This document shows positions 12,215-24,602 of a DNA stretch of 64,000 nucleotides, piece after piece (position 1 is the first letter of the stretch; each line of letters opens with the position of its first letter). Both the position numbers and the translations under genes were made by a program. This stretch comes from Salarias fasciatus. Lineage: Eukaryota > Chordata > Actinopteri > Blenniiformes > Blenniidae. The notes under the pieces were generated by a model. The model did no database searches. It was not told the origin of the DNA and saw nothing but the letters and a program-made list of their open reading frames with translations. The DNA lies in contig NC_043760.1 of assembly GCF_902148845.1 (NCBI RefSeq), positions 9,295,822-9,359,821 on the forward strand, given 5' to 3'.

Positions 12215-12410
12215 GCAAAAACTGTTTTCTATGAAAGATTGAGAGTGAAAAGTTAAATTACAATTCAAAAATGTAAAACAAGAAAGACACAAATCTCTCT
12301 TGTAAATGAGACCCTGGGTCTCAATAGGATAACCTGTATAAATAAAGGTTAAAAAAAAAAAAAAAAAAAAAAAAATAATAATAATAATAATAATAATAAC
12401 AAAACCCATT
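12215..12410 (+). repeat. LINE 3' tail with poly-A and (AAT)n
   Basis: The segment 'tctcaataggataacctg', 'ataaataaaggtt', then a run of about 24 A and about nine AAT units is the usual 3' end of a fish LINE with a microsatellite grown from its tail. No coding part is attached. Confidence 0.55.
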
Positions 12411-12569
12411 GGGTTAGTTTTGATTTTTTTATTCAGAATTTTCAAAATTTCTCAAAAAAAACCACAAATGAAAAAAACAAAAATCATGAAGAACAGTATT
12501 AACAGAACATCTTTATAATTTGAACTGACTTCCAGAAATAGCTCTTCCACAGATTCTTTAATGAGCTCA

Positions 12570-15500
12570 TCAGTGAATTCTCTTGTGGATCAATAAATGA
12601 CTGTTCTGACGGAAACTTTTCCCGCATGTTTCACAAAGATATGGCTTCTCACCTGAATGAATTCTCTTGTGGATCAATAAACTACTGCTCTGACAGAAAC
12701 TTTTCCCACATGTTTCACAAAGATATGGCTTCTCACCTGAATGAATTCTCACGTGGGTCAAGAAATAACTCTGTGTACAGAAACTTTTCCCACATGTTTC
12801 ACAAAGATATGGCTTCTCACCTGAATGAATTCTCATGTGGGTCAAGAAATAACTCCGTGTACGGAAACTTTTCCCACATGTTTCACAAAGATATGGCTTC
12901 TCATCAGAGTGAATTCTCTTGTGGATCAATAAATGACTTCTCTGACGGAAACTTTTCCCACATGTTTCACAAGGATATGGCTTCTCACCTGAATGAATTC
13001 TCATGTGGCTCAACAAATCACTGCTCCAACGGAAACTTTTCCCACATGTTTCACAAGGATATGGCTTCTCACCTGAGTGAATTCTCATGTGGCTCAACAA
13101 ACTACTGCGGTCACTGAAACTTTTCCCACATGTTTCACAAGTATATGGCTTCTCACCTGTGTGAGTTCTCTTGTGGATCAACACATAACTCTTTGTACTG
13201 AAAGTTTTGCCACACGTTTCACAGACATTCTCGGTGACCGGCCTGACCTTTTGATTTAGCTTCTTTTTCTTACGGACAGATTCACCACATGTTTCGTCAC
13301 ATTCAGCTCGCTTCTTTGAAACAGGAAAGTCAAGCTGTTCTTTCTCACGGTGGACTTCAGAGTCCTGAGAGAGGACCTGCTCAGGTTCTGGTACATCTTG
13401 TGGTTCAGTCAGGTCACTTTGCTGTTGAAGAGAAGGAACCTCAAAGTTTTCACTTTCGGACTTCAGAATAAGCTGCTCTGCCTTCTGGCTGGTACCCAGA
13501 CCCTCATGCTCCTCAGTCTGTGGAGGTTCTGGTTCCTCCTGGTCCTCTGTAACCTGTACAAGTCCTGGTTCTTCTTCTTCCTCTTTAATCATTGGAAGTG
13601 GTGGTTCTTCCTGCCCTCGACAGTGGCTTGCTTCCTGTTCAAAGAGCTGCTCCTTCCTGTGGCCATCGTGCTGATGGAGCTCTGCAGGGACAAACAATGA
13701 ACAAGATAAAAAGATCAGTTACATTTCTTAAACAGTTCCATCTTAAACTAGAATTTGGCACTCAGAGAGTGCAGACCTCCGCCACAGGTCAAATTAGCCA
13801 CCAACAACAATAAGAACACCATATGTAATAATAAAGCAACATTGTGATCGGGGGTGTGATTGGAGCGGAGCGCTGCAGCGTGCAGCGTGCGGCGTGCAGC
13901 GTGCAGTGCGGCGCGCACATGCCGCACAGGCCCCCTGTTGGCGGGCCTGCCCAACTATGTCAAAGACTGCCCTATCTCTCAATGATAAAGAATCCTTTAA
14001 AAAAATTCCTGGATCCAGACAGTGATCCGGATCATCACCAAAATTGAATGGATTCTAAGTTAGCCCAAGACCACCTTTCCACAAAGTTTCATTGCAATCC
14101 GTCCATAACTTTTTCCGTAATGTTGCTAACAGACCAACCAACAAACCAACAAACCGACGTGATTACATAACCTCCTTGGCGGAGGTAAAAATGAAAACAA
14201 AACTGGAACTGAAAACTTTTATTCAAATTTCACAAACAGCTTCCAGCTGTTATGTTATTGATTGAAGAGCACCTTTAGCTGCTGAAGGGATTACTATTTC
14301 AATAAACTTTTTCTCGTGGCATTTTCATTCATCTTCCCTAATATTCACACAACATTCTGTTAACTGTTTACCACGCAGAGTTGAGGGGACAAATATAGTC
14401 ATAGTTCCATCAAGCACCTCTGCAGATGGATGAAGGACTTCCCTTCCAACAGACCACAGCATGTGAGACTTTGAGAGCTGGTCTCCTCCAGTACCGTTCT
14501 CAACACTGACACCACCCAGAGCGGAGTCCTCACTCAGCTTCAGGCTCACTTTTCACTCATGACTGCACTGAAATTCACGACACAGACCGGAAATGCTGAT
14601 CTGCTGATGACACAGCCAAGGTCCGATTCATGACCAACAATGGGGAGACCGTCTACAGAGAGGAGGTCCAGGTCCTCACATCCTGGTGTCTGAACAATGA
14701 CTTGCTCCCAAACACCAGCAGGACCAGGGGGCTTGTCTGTGGCTCTGTTTACATAAAATCAATATTCGGGTTAAGGACAAATTGTATCCCAAAAGAACAA
14801 ACAACAGCAACAGCAAGGCGGATCCACCAACAGTGCTTCATGATCTTCATTAATACAAGGAGAGAACATGAAGGAGAAGCTGGAAATGTGCCACACACAT
14901 CTGTTTCCATTTGTTCTGTCCTCCAATGGCTACAAACTGGACATCTGAGCATCAGCCCTGCTGACGGGGAACGCTTATTCACAACACTTGAGCGTGTTAC
15001 ATTTTAACATGTCTGGGTAAAAACAATGACGCGCAGAGCAGTTCCTATTGCTACATCATGCACACAACATTTTTAATGAAGTCATTTGTTTCCTCCACAC
15101 TTGCTGTGCTGCACCGGCATCTGAGTTTCGCTGTGTCTGTTTACCTTTGTGTGTGTTTTTCCAGTGGATTGGGCGCCAGACGCCGTATCAAACATGCACA
15201 GAAAACAAATGAATGATCCTCTCAATGGGGATATTCTGATGTATGTTTATATGATCACATGTCCGGGTTAGAAAAGGAGTAACCCAGGGGTCTAATTTGG
15301 GTTTTTAAAAACCAGAATATGAGCATATGTGGGTTTTTGGCAGTGTTTATATGGCCGTGCGTAACCGGGCTATTGCTAATATTCCAGTGATGAAAGGGTC
15401 TTTGACTGCATGTACAAATAACTGACTTTAGAAGACAAGATGAAACAACACATCTCAGCTCTTCCACACTTCCATACCAAAGGGGGCGCTGTGTGGTTGA

Positions 15501-16820
15501 ATTGAAGTAGAAAGTGGAGAAGAGGACTCAGTGTATCTGGAGTTGGAGTTATCAGTCTGCTGATTAAAATATTGAAAACTGGATAACTCACACAGTCATA
15601 ACGACGGAGATCCTCCACCAGTTAGATTCATGTGTTCGTTCAGACTTTTCCATACCTGTTCTGTGTAACTCGGCTTCAGGTTTCCAGATGATTTCTAGCA
15701 GTCTGTCATGATGAACAACCGCTTCCTTGTACCGGACGATCTTTTGTTGGAGCAGGGAGGAGATTTCCTCAGCAGCAGCAGTCAGAATCCGGGTGGTCAA
15801 GTCTCTCACAGAGTCCAGGGAATTTCCACCATCAGCAGCAGACTCCTCAACATCCACCTCCTCCTCTTTAATGTGTGAAGCTTCGTGTTCCTCCTGCTTC
15901 AGACAGGAGATCGTCGTCTGGACGCCAATGTGCTGCTGTGGACTCTCTGGAGGGAAACAAGAGAAAGTCACTGATGTGATGGATGTGAATGTTTTACAGA
16001 GATAGATGCACGAGGCAGGACAGGCTACATTTAAATAAAATGCTAAATTCAATAAAACCAATAATAACTGTATGGTTTAAGGAATAACAGCAGAACGTTG
16101 TCTGGTTGTTTTTAACATCCAGCAGCAACAAGAAACCTGAGAGGAAGATGGTCACCAGTTAACAGGGAAACCAGTTAATTGGAAACACCGGCTCTGCTCC
16201 AGTCTGCACTCACTCCTCCTCAGCTGTGTTAGCTTCTCATCGTTTTTAAAAGAGTCGTTAGCAGGAAGCTCCCAGTGTCATGCAGTCAGACAGGTTTTTT
16301 TCTAACTCCAGAGAAACTTGAAAGCATCATAATTCTGAAAGATTTGCTCTTTAAGCCCAGGAAGAGACATTTCAGATCCTGGCAGCCGTGGAAATGTCTC
16401 TACTATAAGTAGCATTAGCATGTTAGCTCAGACAAGTCAATAATTCAATTCTTCCATCTGAAAACAAAACAAACTCTGTTTGTTCTGCTTATGGTGCAGA
16501 TGCTGTGTAATGCTGAAGGTTTCTGCTTGAAAATCACTCCTGTTATTTCACTTTGAACAACAAGTACAGTCTAATTTCAGTCTGTTAGCTTCAAAATAAA
16601 AGATACTGATCCTCCACCATTCACAGGTTCATTTAGAATTTTCCATACCTGTTCTGGAGACGTTCGTTTCAGGTTTTGTGCTGATTTCCAGAGATCTGTC
16701 CTGTCCATCAGTCTCCTGCTGTTGTTGAAGAATTAATTGATCAACCAGGGTGAGGATTTCTGCAGCGGCAGCAGCTAGTCGGTCCTTAATAAACTCTCTG
16801 AAAGTCTGGACTTCAGCCAT
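12570..16820 (-). CDS. ZNF gene A: eight-finger C2H2 protein, three exons
   Basis: Exons 16820-16649, 15946-15656 and 13681-12570 join to a 524-residue frame; all junctions are phase 1 with GTATGG donors and CCAG/GCAG acceptors. Exon 1 starts MAEVQTFREFIKDRL and carries the helical N-terminal domain typical of teleost ZNF proteins. Exon 2 carries a second copy (DSVRDLTTRILTAAAEE) after an acidic linker. Exon 3 has an acidic, proline-rich region, a basic KKKKLNQK patch and eight tandem C2H2 fingers with TGEKPY- or SGEKPY-type linkers, ending three codons after the last HKRIH. Predicted DNA-contact residues (-1,2,3,6) per finger are TSYI, DSSS, WSDS, QSHI, TSYT, TSYT, QSSI, QSHI. A likely nuclear DNA-binding regulator; the target is unknown. 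AATAAA on the minus strand lies near 12430. Confidence 0.85.
13757..14189 (-). repeat. Interspersed repeat in intron 2 of ZNF gene A
   Basis: Read on the minus strand it begins GCCAAGGAGGTTATGTAATC, has 'gttggtttgttggttggtctgttagcaa'-type short repeats, then 'atggacggattgcaatgaa', 'gatgatccggatcactgtct' and ends with TGTGGCGGAGGTCTGCACTC. I recognise this combination as a very abundant fish repeat, but do not know its formal name. Around 13865-13905 it carries a local GC-rich run of GCAGCGTGCGGCGT-like units not typical of the family. Confidence 0.6.
14425..14735 (+). mobile_element. LINE reverse-transcriptase fragment (jockey/CR1 group)
   Basis: Shifting plus-strand frames give WMKDFLSNRPQHVRL and then NNGETVYREEVQVLTSWCLN, matching the palm-to-thumb part of the same LINE group as 7600-9590. 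The FADD region between is decayed. A short dead fragment. Confidence 0.6.
14736..15410. other. Intronic stretch of ZNF gene A with no other gene
   Basis: Lies inside the intron between exons 2 and 3 of the minus-strand ZNF gene. I see no conserved frame. From about 15418 it runs into the segment also present at 10172-10400. Confidence 0.5.
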
Positions 16821-16914
16821 GTTGGTCAAGAAGATGAGAAATAACTGAAAAATAACAGTTTCAACTGAAAAACAACAAGTTTGAAAAAATGCTAAGTAAC
16901 GTCTTCTCTGAAGT

Positions 16915-16980
16915 TCTTTGTTTTGTTTTGTTTTGTTTTGTTTTGTTTTGTTTTGATTTGTTTTGATTTGTTTTGTTTTT
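16915..16980. repeat. (TTTTG)n microsatellite
   Basis: About a dozen TTTTG units, two of them varied to TTTGA, upstream of exon 1 of ZNF gene A. Further upstream at 17118-17162 there is a (CTT)n run passing into (ATT)n. Confidence 0.9.
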
Positions 16981-17162
16981 GTTACAGTGTCAGCTTTATA
17001 CCGACACAGACTGGACAGGGGGGAACTGCACGTTGTTGGAAGATATGAAATAGTCATTTAAACAGTTTAATTATTATTTTTTTTACTTTTTAATGAAAGA
17101 ACTGTGTTTTTCCTTCTTTCTTCTTCTTCTTCTTCTTCTTCTTATTATTATTATTATTATTG

Positions 17163-19260
17163 CCCATGTAACCCTGTTGAAATGTTAAGATACATTTAAA
17201 TAATACATCGTTCATGACTGATTGTTTAAAAAAAAATCAGACTGTTAAAAGTCAGACATTTTTGTTTAAAAATAGTTAAATTCATGTTAAAATGTGTTTG
17301 TAAAAGAGAATATTGTATTTCATGATGTAAAACAAAAAAAAACATAACATTATTTCATTTTAAAGAAAAAATACTTTTTTTAAAGCCAAGTTGTTTTGGT
17401 CATGAGACCTCACATCTCTGAGAGAAGGGGTTGCAAATGGATGCATGCAAGAGGAAAGTGGATGAAAATAGTATTGTTTGGTGAGCTCTATTGCTCATTA
17501 TGCTGAACTTTTCATTGCTTGTGCTTTGGATTGTCAACCTGACAATCTATCAAGAGACAGGTAATAGTGTGAGTGCCAGTTAATTTCAGCAGGAACTTTA
17601 TTTCTGTCTGGTTACACACAGAGACTGCCTCGCCGGCGAAGTTCAGGCAATAAGCTAACAGAAATGCTCGGACTGTGTGGATGTGGCTGCTAGTTAACGT
17701 TGATTTCATTTTATCCTGTTGTGATCAGACCATTAACCTTTGGGCTCAACAATGTCAAGCCACGACTCAGGCCTGCCACATTAAAAAAACACATATTTAA
17801 AAGGGGTTTTTTATTGGTAAAGTAGTTTACAACAGTGAAACATTAAGACTGTGAAACAGAGACACTGATTGTTTGAAATCTCTTTATTGGTGGAGAAAAC
17901 CTCTGGTTATTAAAGCTCGTGTCCGGAGTTTTGAAAGAGACAGGTTTTTTTAATCCAATGTCTCGAGGTTCCCCCCTCCCTCTGCTTTCATGAGCGACCA
18001 AGCCACGCCCCTTTAATTGTGCACGTGAATTATCCGTCGGGTGAAAATGAGAGCCTCCGAGTCCTACAGCATCCTACATGTTTAGCTGTTTACGGTGGAT
18101 GTTCAGCAGACAGTGGATATATCCGAGGTAAGTGGGGCGGCTGCTGCGGAGCTAACTCACCTCTGCCTGGGCGAGTGCGCGTGCTCTCGTGCACATGTTG
18201 ATTGACGGCACGACAAGGCGGAAGCTCGAAATCTATTGGCTGACGCTGACCGGCGCTTTTTCAGATAACATGGAGGTCTATGAGACAAAGGCGGGGCTCA
18301 TATTTTAGTGTGATAAAGTTATTTAAGTGTAAGACATATGGACATTATTTAGCTGTGAGAGATGTGGACAATGACATCAATTTAAAATGTTTTTGTTGCC
18401 AATAAAAGGAAAAAAACGACATGATTCAAACATGTTTTATATTGTGTAAGGTTCACAGTCTGCATTTTTTTTTTTTTTTGCTTTGTTTTTGTTGTCTGTC
18501 ATTTGTTAATTTCTGTAAACACTTCGAATTTCCAATTGTTTTGAACACTTCACTACGGTACAAGCTGCCATAAACGTTACTGGAGAGGAGCAGCAGCGGA
18601 GACATGGTGAATGAGAGGAGCGGCCGGAGAGCACTGAAACTGAAGAATGATGAAGCCTGAGACCGAGACCGAGAGCATAGACTGTCGAGAGCGAGATGAG
18701 ACCAAGACCATAAAAAGGTCGTCTGAAGACCGGTCTCAATCAAAAGACTAGTCTCGAGAGCTACAAGTCTATCGTTAACTTCCTGTTGTCAAGTATAATT
18801 GGCAAGCTTTGAACTTCATATTATAGAAGATTATGTCATTTTTCACAATTTATTTTAACCAACATTTCAAAAAATTTTAGATCGTCTTCATTATTTTGAC
18901 TGAGTCATTAAAATCAGATTTGTTGTCACACCGGGATCAAACTAGTAATGTTATTGAGGCAATGCTGCCGCTAATCACAGATCTGATGCAGCCTATAAGC
19001 ACTAAAACAGCAGTATAATATAGAAACATTGTGATTGTTCAAAATCTAAAAATGTAATATGAAACTCAATTAGAATAGAAATGTAATTACTGTAAGCCTA
19101 AGTCATATCTGGATCATATCTGGAACATTTCTGTGAGATATCCATGTCTGTTCCGTCCACCTTTTCTTTCTTTTCTTCTCCTTTGTTTGAGATGGAAGCA
19201 GGTGAGTGGCTATCTTTTGGTTGTTTTTCATTTGTAATAGTTGTGTTTGTTACTCTGCAT
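17163..19260. other. Gene-poor stretch with an older repeat at 18303-18400
   Basis: No credible coding frame. From 17880 to about 18300 the sequence is richer in CpG and could be part of a non-autonomous transposon or a decayed promoter. At 18303-18400 there is a complete copy of the repeat that is split at 1975-1998 and 3702-3757: GTGATAAAGTTATTTAAGTG, then 'atggacattattta', 'gtgagagatgtg' and 'atttaaaatgttt'. Confidence 0.45.
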
Positions 19261-19261
19261 G

Positions 19262-19475
<214 letters not shown>

Positions 19476-19949
19476 ACCAGGGTGAGCGGGCGGGGTGTAA
19501 TAATATGACCTAGTGGAGAAGAAATACAGAGAAGTGGAGGCTTCCAACCATCACTTTACAGACCCAAAGAAGGAATCATGAGAAAAAAATACGACAGTCA
19601 CAAAGAAGGAGGCACTGGAAACATGAAAGGAAGAGAGACTCATGGGGAAAAGGGAACAACAAGTAACTAGAGGACAGGAATGTTAATCCCCCATCATGAA
19701 ATGAGTTTGTTTTACTTCTGGATGTTTGATTGGAGTCGTGTTACTTTATTCCTGTTTACATTTTCACGACTAAGAGTTCTCCATATTGGAACAGATGTTT
19801 TCGCCGTCTTTGATTGGCTATTTATACTGCACACAACACAGACAGCGTCAGGTTCACTCTCGAATTTTAGTGCTGCCTTTGGTCTGTCAATGACCGAAAT
19901 AGGTCAACCTTTTCATGCCGTCACATCGCATTTCATTCAGAAAGGTGTG

Positions 19950-19951
19950 AC

Positions 19952-20019
<68 letters not shown>

Positions 20020-20032
20020 CACACACACACAC
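19950..20032. repeat. (GT)n-GCGCGC-(CA)n palindromic microsatellite
   Basis: A GT array of about 60 bases runs directly into TGCGCGCACA and then a CA array, making a perfect alternating purine-pyrimidine palindrome of about 40 bases around 20013. Such sequence is prone to Z-DNA or cruciform structure. Followed at 20150-20212 by another (GT)n. Confidence 0.85.
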
Positions 20033-20147
20033 TCCTGGCGCGCTAATGCCAGGAGGTTTGTTGATTAGCTGTTTTTTTTTTGAGTTGTGGAAATGTCAGT
20101 GTCAGAAGATCCTAAAGGTCAGAGGTCAGAGCAGAGGTTTTTCCTGG

Positions 20148-20215
<68 letters not shown>

Positions 20216-20492
20216 TCTTGTATTTCTATCCTTGTCGGGGCCAAATGTCCCCACAAGGATAGCAAAACGTGGAACGACGTGCCTTGTGGGGACCTTTTTC
20301 CGGTCCTAAGTAGGAGAAACAGTGTTTTCTTGACCATGTTGTTGTTACTGAAAAAAGTAAAAGTGCAAAAACATTTCTTTAGGGTTAGGCTTTGTTGTGG
20401 TGTGGGTTAGGGTTAGGGTAAGGGTCAGGGTTAGGGGCTAGACATGAATGGGAGTCAATGGACGGTCCCCACGAGGATCGAAATACGAGACA
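20216..20492. mobile_element. (GT)n-targeting MITE, copy 1
   Basis: Terminal inverted repeats TCTTGTATTTCTATCCTTGT and the inverse of GAGGATCGAAATACGAGA bound about 277 bp. The element is flanked on both sides by GT repeats, which I take as its target. Inside are further self-complementary 'ggggccaaatgtccccac' and 'ccttgtggggacc' parts, plus a run of TTAGGG-like units at 20399-20440. No coding capacity. It is nearly identical to the copy at 31462. Confidence 0.75.
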
Positions 20493-21200
20493 GTGTGCGT
20501 GCGTGTGTGTGTGTGCCGATGAAGTAAAAATTAATGTTGTGTCCCAATAAGTGTGTGTTGCAGCTCATATTCAAAGAAAGTTGCAGTATTGAGCCAACCG
20601 CACTTCATCCAAAAAGTAAATGTCAAAGAGTGAATTACTGAACACCTCTGATTTTACATGATTTATAATGGTTGAGAAACAAAATATTAATAAATGTGGC
20701 TTTTTTAATGCTTATCTGTATTTATCAATATTTAATAGTCAGTGAGCACTTCGCTGAAAAATGTAGATGAATATGATAGATTGAAAGGAATCATCCCATT
20801 TGTTTCTCAGTGATAACAACGTCAGTTACAATAATATCATAAACTGGGCCGGAGCTGGACGGCACGTCACTTTCATAAATGTGGAAATGTGTCCACCATG
20901 AAGCTCCTCACATACTATCACCTGCACGTCAGTATGATCTAAGCCTGTCTGGAATGTATGGAAATGTGTCTCCACGTATGCAGATGATGGTAAATGGTTG
21001 GAAAATGTCCTTTTTGTTGGAGAAAAACTTTTAAATTCTAACCAACACTCTGCATCCTTCACTGTTATTGTTCCTGTTGTCACACATGAACAGAAACACA
21101 GTTTACTGCAGCCACAGTCCACATTTTAACAGATTAATAGAAGAGAAATAGCAGTTTCAGCTGTTTTAGCTGCGTTACATTTTTACCTATTCTCAGCACA
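20493..21200. other. Stretch with no recognisable gene
   Basis: AT-rich, no convincing frame, no splice-flanked conserved segment. Nothing assignable. Confidence 0.45.
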
Positions 21201-21204
21201 TTAT

Positions 21205-21990
21205 CAACTCAACTTTATTTATATAGCACTTTAAAGACTACCACGGCAGAAGCAAAATACCATTCAAGCAGACATAAAAACATAAAATGGCAACAATAAA
21301 AAAAAAAAAAACGCAACTATAAAAACAAGTGTAGAGTCTCAAGCTGAGCTAAAAGCCAAGGAACAGAAATTAGTTTAAAGATCAGTTTTAAAAATCAGCA
21401 GTGAAGAGGCTTGTCTGGTGTGCTGTGGTAGCTTGTTCCATAACTTGGGGGCGAAGTCAGAATAAGCTCTGTCCCCTCTGAGCTTCAGTTTGGACCTGGG
21501 TACCTCCAGGAGGAGCTGATCAGCTGATCTGAGGCGCCAGCGGAAACATTGAGGTGAAGCGAGGTGAAGAGAGGTAAGGTGCGTCGAGAGCATTCAGGTA
21601 TTTAAAAGCAAATCAAAGAATCTTTAACATGAACTCTGAAGTGCACATGCAGCCACTGGAGGAAAGCCAGAAGGGCAGTTATATTTTCCTTTTCAGGTTT
21701 TCCAATGAGCAGTTGAGTGCTCTGAACCAGCTGGGGTCATGTGAGTGAAGACCGGCTGACTCCAACATAAAGTCATGACTACAATCCAGCTGAGATGTAA
21801 TAAAAACACGAATTACTGTTTCAAAATGCTGACGTGAGAGAATGGGATTCACCTTTGTTATCTTCCTGAGATGGAAGAAGCAAAACTGAACCACTGCGCT
21901 TATCTGTGAATCCAGTTTAAAATCAATGTCTATTTTAAAACCCAGGTTCGAAACTGCTGGCTTCACACGTGGAGCCTGGAATCACGTCAT
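21205..21990 (-). mobile_element. L2/Rex1-like LINE 3' part
   Basis: Minus-strand translation gives SNLGFKIDIDFKLDSQI, FFHLRKITKVNPILSRQHFE and ITSQLDCSHDF (21960-21780), then VPRSKLKLRGDRAYSDFAPK and LWNKLPQHTRQASSL (about 21510-21400), the thumb and C-terminal tail of L2-group LINEs. The 3' end has 'tttatttatatagcactttaaa' read on the plus strand at 21215 and an A run at 21300. The two coding parts are separated by a broken stretch. Confidence 0.7.
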
Positions 21991-23371
21991 TGAGGCAGAG
22001 CAACAGAGCTGTCAGTGAGGAGATATCTGTCTCCTTTACCGGGATGTAAACCTGGCACGTAGCAATGAAAACAGATGCTGAGAACCTACAGATCAGAGAA
22101 AATATTTGGCAACTACTATATATAGTAAAGTTAGAGCTGTGTTAGCTTCATTTTGAAGGTTGAATGCAGCTGCAGACCAATTTCATTTGATGGACAGTAC
22201 AAACTCTGTTGATCATAAAGCTTGCAGACGCACTATGTTGAGTCGCAGCAGGGAGAATCTCAAACATGCCTTCATGGAAACATGTAAAAAGTTTTCCTTA
22301 AAGAGACATTTGTCCCCTCAGGGTCTCCATAGTGTGGCTGTGTGAAGAGCTTCCAGTCCTCATAGCAGCAACGAACACACACAGACACACACGCAGTAGG
22401 GGTAGGACGGAGGAACAGACCTGCAGGACGCCTGACAGCACTGATAACAAATGAAGCTGCAGCTGAATGTGATTTTCTCGTGAGGATCATTAAACATTTC
22501 ACCTAATCACTCATTTGGCAGCCGAGCATCACTCAGCTGTCAGGGTCACACTGCATGTTTTCAAGATGGAGTGAATTATATCAAGACATCTGTGAAATAA
22601 ATCAAGCACTCATTACTCAGCTGTCTATCCATCCGAGTGTGTTTGGTGTATGAGTCGGAGTGGGGATCACCGTTGTCTCACGTTACTTTAAATATCTTCA
22701 TCCGTGTGGAATTGAAGGAGATGATTGGAAGGTTTCAAGCTGTTCCTCTCTCTGCTGCTCAGGTTGAGTAGTTGTCACAGCTTAAAATGTCAAATGGTGC
22801 CAACTGCAGGGATCCTCAGAGAAGGAATGAGAGGAAAGGTCACAGCTTCGCTTCAAATAACGCTTAATTGGCTTTTTCACACAGCTTTTGACAGCATGGG
22901 AGCCTTGTTTTAATTGCTGTGATTCAGTTACATTTTAAGTATAATTGCATCATAAATGCTTAAACAAGCTACCCTCTGTGTAAAAACAATCCAACATGAG
23001 TAAAGTCAACCAAATTGCATTCATTTTCAAGCTCTCCGATTCCATCATATAAACACAACTATTTGAAAGCTTTCATGCCCCAACTCCTTGTCCTCTGGGC
23101 ACGTGCACCACCGCTGTTATAAACCGTTCTTCTGCACGTGCTCAGTAAGACGGACATCATCAGCGATGTTTTCTTCCGGAGTGTCATGGCTCCCAGTCCA
23201 TATTCTCCTGACTCGGTAGTCTTAGAGTTGACAGTCAACAATCCAACTTCTTTGTCCGCCATTGTTAAAGTATTGTTCTCTTTGTGCGTGTGTGGTTTCA
23301 TTGCAAAATCAACCAACAGCGCCTACTAGTGTTCCTGCAACAAAACTACATCATCTTCACTGTTTCTGAAA

Positions 23372-23404
<33 letters not shown>

Positions 23405-23780
23405 GTGTTTTCACCTCCATCATTGTGTAACTGAGCCTCAGCACATCTGATTTGAAATGCATCAGTCAACCATCCACAGAGCAGAGCAGGACCAAACAGC
23501 AAAAACCGGAAACCAGGAGGAACTGGACAGCAGTGATGTTTGATGCCAGTGATCGACTTTCTGATCCAAAACCACATGAAACCATCAGGGGAACCAAACT
23601 GACACCGACACATTGAACGTGTAACCCCGAGTCCCAGGCTTATGTGGTGAGGGGGGGGGGGGGGGGGGAAAGGCATTTTGTCTCATATTACAGCTATTAA
23701 GAAGACACAAACACAAAGTGAAATCTGCCTCATCCATAAAGTTGTTCTTTGAACTTTGTTATTTGTGCTGAAATAAATAT
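21991..23780. other. Gene-poor stretch with homopolymers
   Basis: No credible gene. A region at about 23050-23370 has the look of a repeated element (minus-strand frame with FAMKPHTHKENNTLTMADKE), a segment I have seen many times in fish sequence, but I cannot classify it. There is an A run at 23381-23404 and a pure G run at 23650-23668. Confidence 0.4.
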
Positions 23781-23794
23781 TTCAGTCTAACATC

Positions 23795-24110
23795 CATCTT
23801 TTAAGCAGCTTCATCCTTTTCAGGGTCGCAGGGGGGCTGGAGCCAATCCCAGATACTTCGAGCAAGGTACACCCTGGACAGGTCACCAGTCTGTCAGGGG
23901 GGTGATACATATAGACATAGAACCATTCAAGCTCACATTCACACCTAAGGCCAATTTAGGGTGAACAAATTAACCTGACATGCATGTTTTTGGGCCGCAG
24001 GAGGAAGCTGGAGTGCCTGTAGGGAACCCACGCACACATGGGGAGAACATGCAAACTCCACACAGAAAGGCCCAGAGGACAGGCCAGGACTTGAACCCAT
24101 GTACCTCCTG
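23795..24110 (+). repeat. SINE-like fish repeat
   Basis: Contains the familiar series GGTCGCAGGGGGGCTGGAGC, 'tacaccctggacaggtc', 'aagctcacattcacacct', 'aacctgacatgcatgt', 'ggaggaagctggagt', 'gggagaacatgcaaactcca' and a worn 'cttgaaccca' end. It is non-coding and very common in fish. The formal family name is not certain. Confidence 0.65.
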
Positions 24111-24347
24111 GAACTGTCTGTCACCACTACAGGCCTCATGAAGACATAGCTGTTCCAGTCCAGCAGCACCCACCCTCTCCACTTCTGCACCGCGCCACTC
24201 CCAAATCTCCTGATACTGCATGGTGACAGAACTTTAGATGCTGAGTGAGGTTTCAGCTCTACTGCAGGCAGAGGATGATCCAAACATGACTGTTCATCCA
24301 TCATGTGAACACATTTCAGCCTCTAACATGATGATCTGAGCTCCAGA

Positions 24348-24387
<40 letters not shown>

Positions 24388-24518
24388 CAAGAAAAACATA
24401 AATGCTTTGTAATAAAAGAGCGTCACCCAGTGGACACAGATATAGCACACCCTTTTAGTTCATTTTTATGTTTTTTTTATTTATTTATTTTACATTTAAG
24501 GTTGAGCACTGAGAAAAC

Positions 24519-24520
<2 letters not shown>

Positions 24521-24600
<80 letters not shown>
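24521..24600. repeat. (GT)n microsatellite
   Basis: About 40 GT units; a shorter array of about 16 units lies at 24350-24383. Cysteine-valine frames across both are artefacts. Confidence 0.95.

Positions 24601-24602
<2 letters not shown>

Noticed and set aside
12626-13117. Plus-strand frame with regular repeats of MFHKDMASHLNEFS type
   Set aside because: It is the antisense reading of the eight zinc fingers of gene A; the 28-residue periodicity comes from the finger units.
20399-20440. TTAGGG runs as an interstitial telomere
   Set aside because: The runs are short, impure and identical in the MITE copy at 31640-31682, so they belong to the element.
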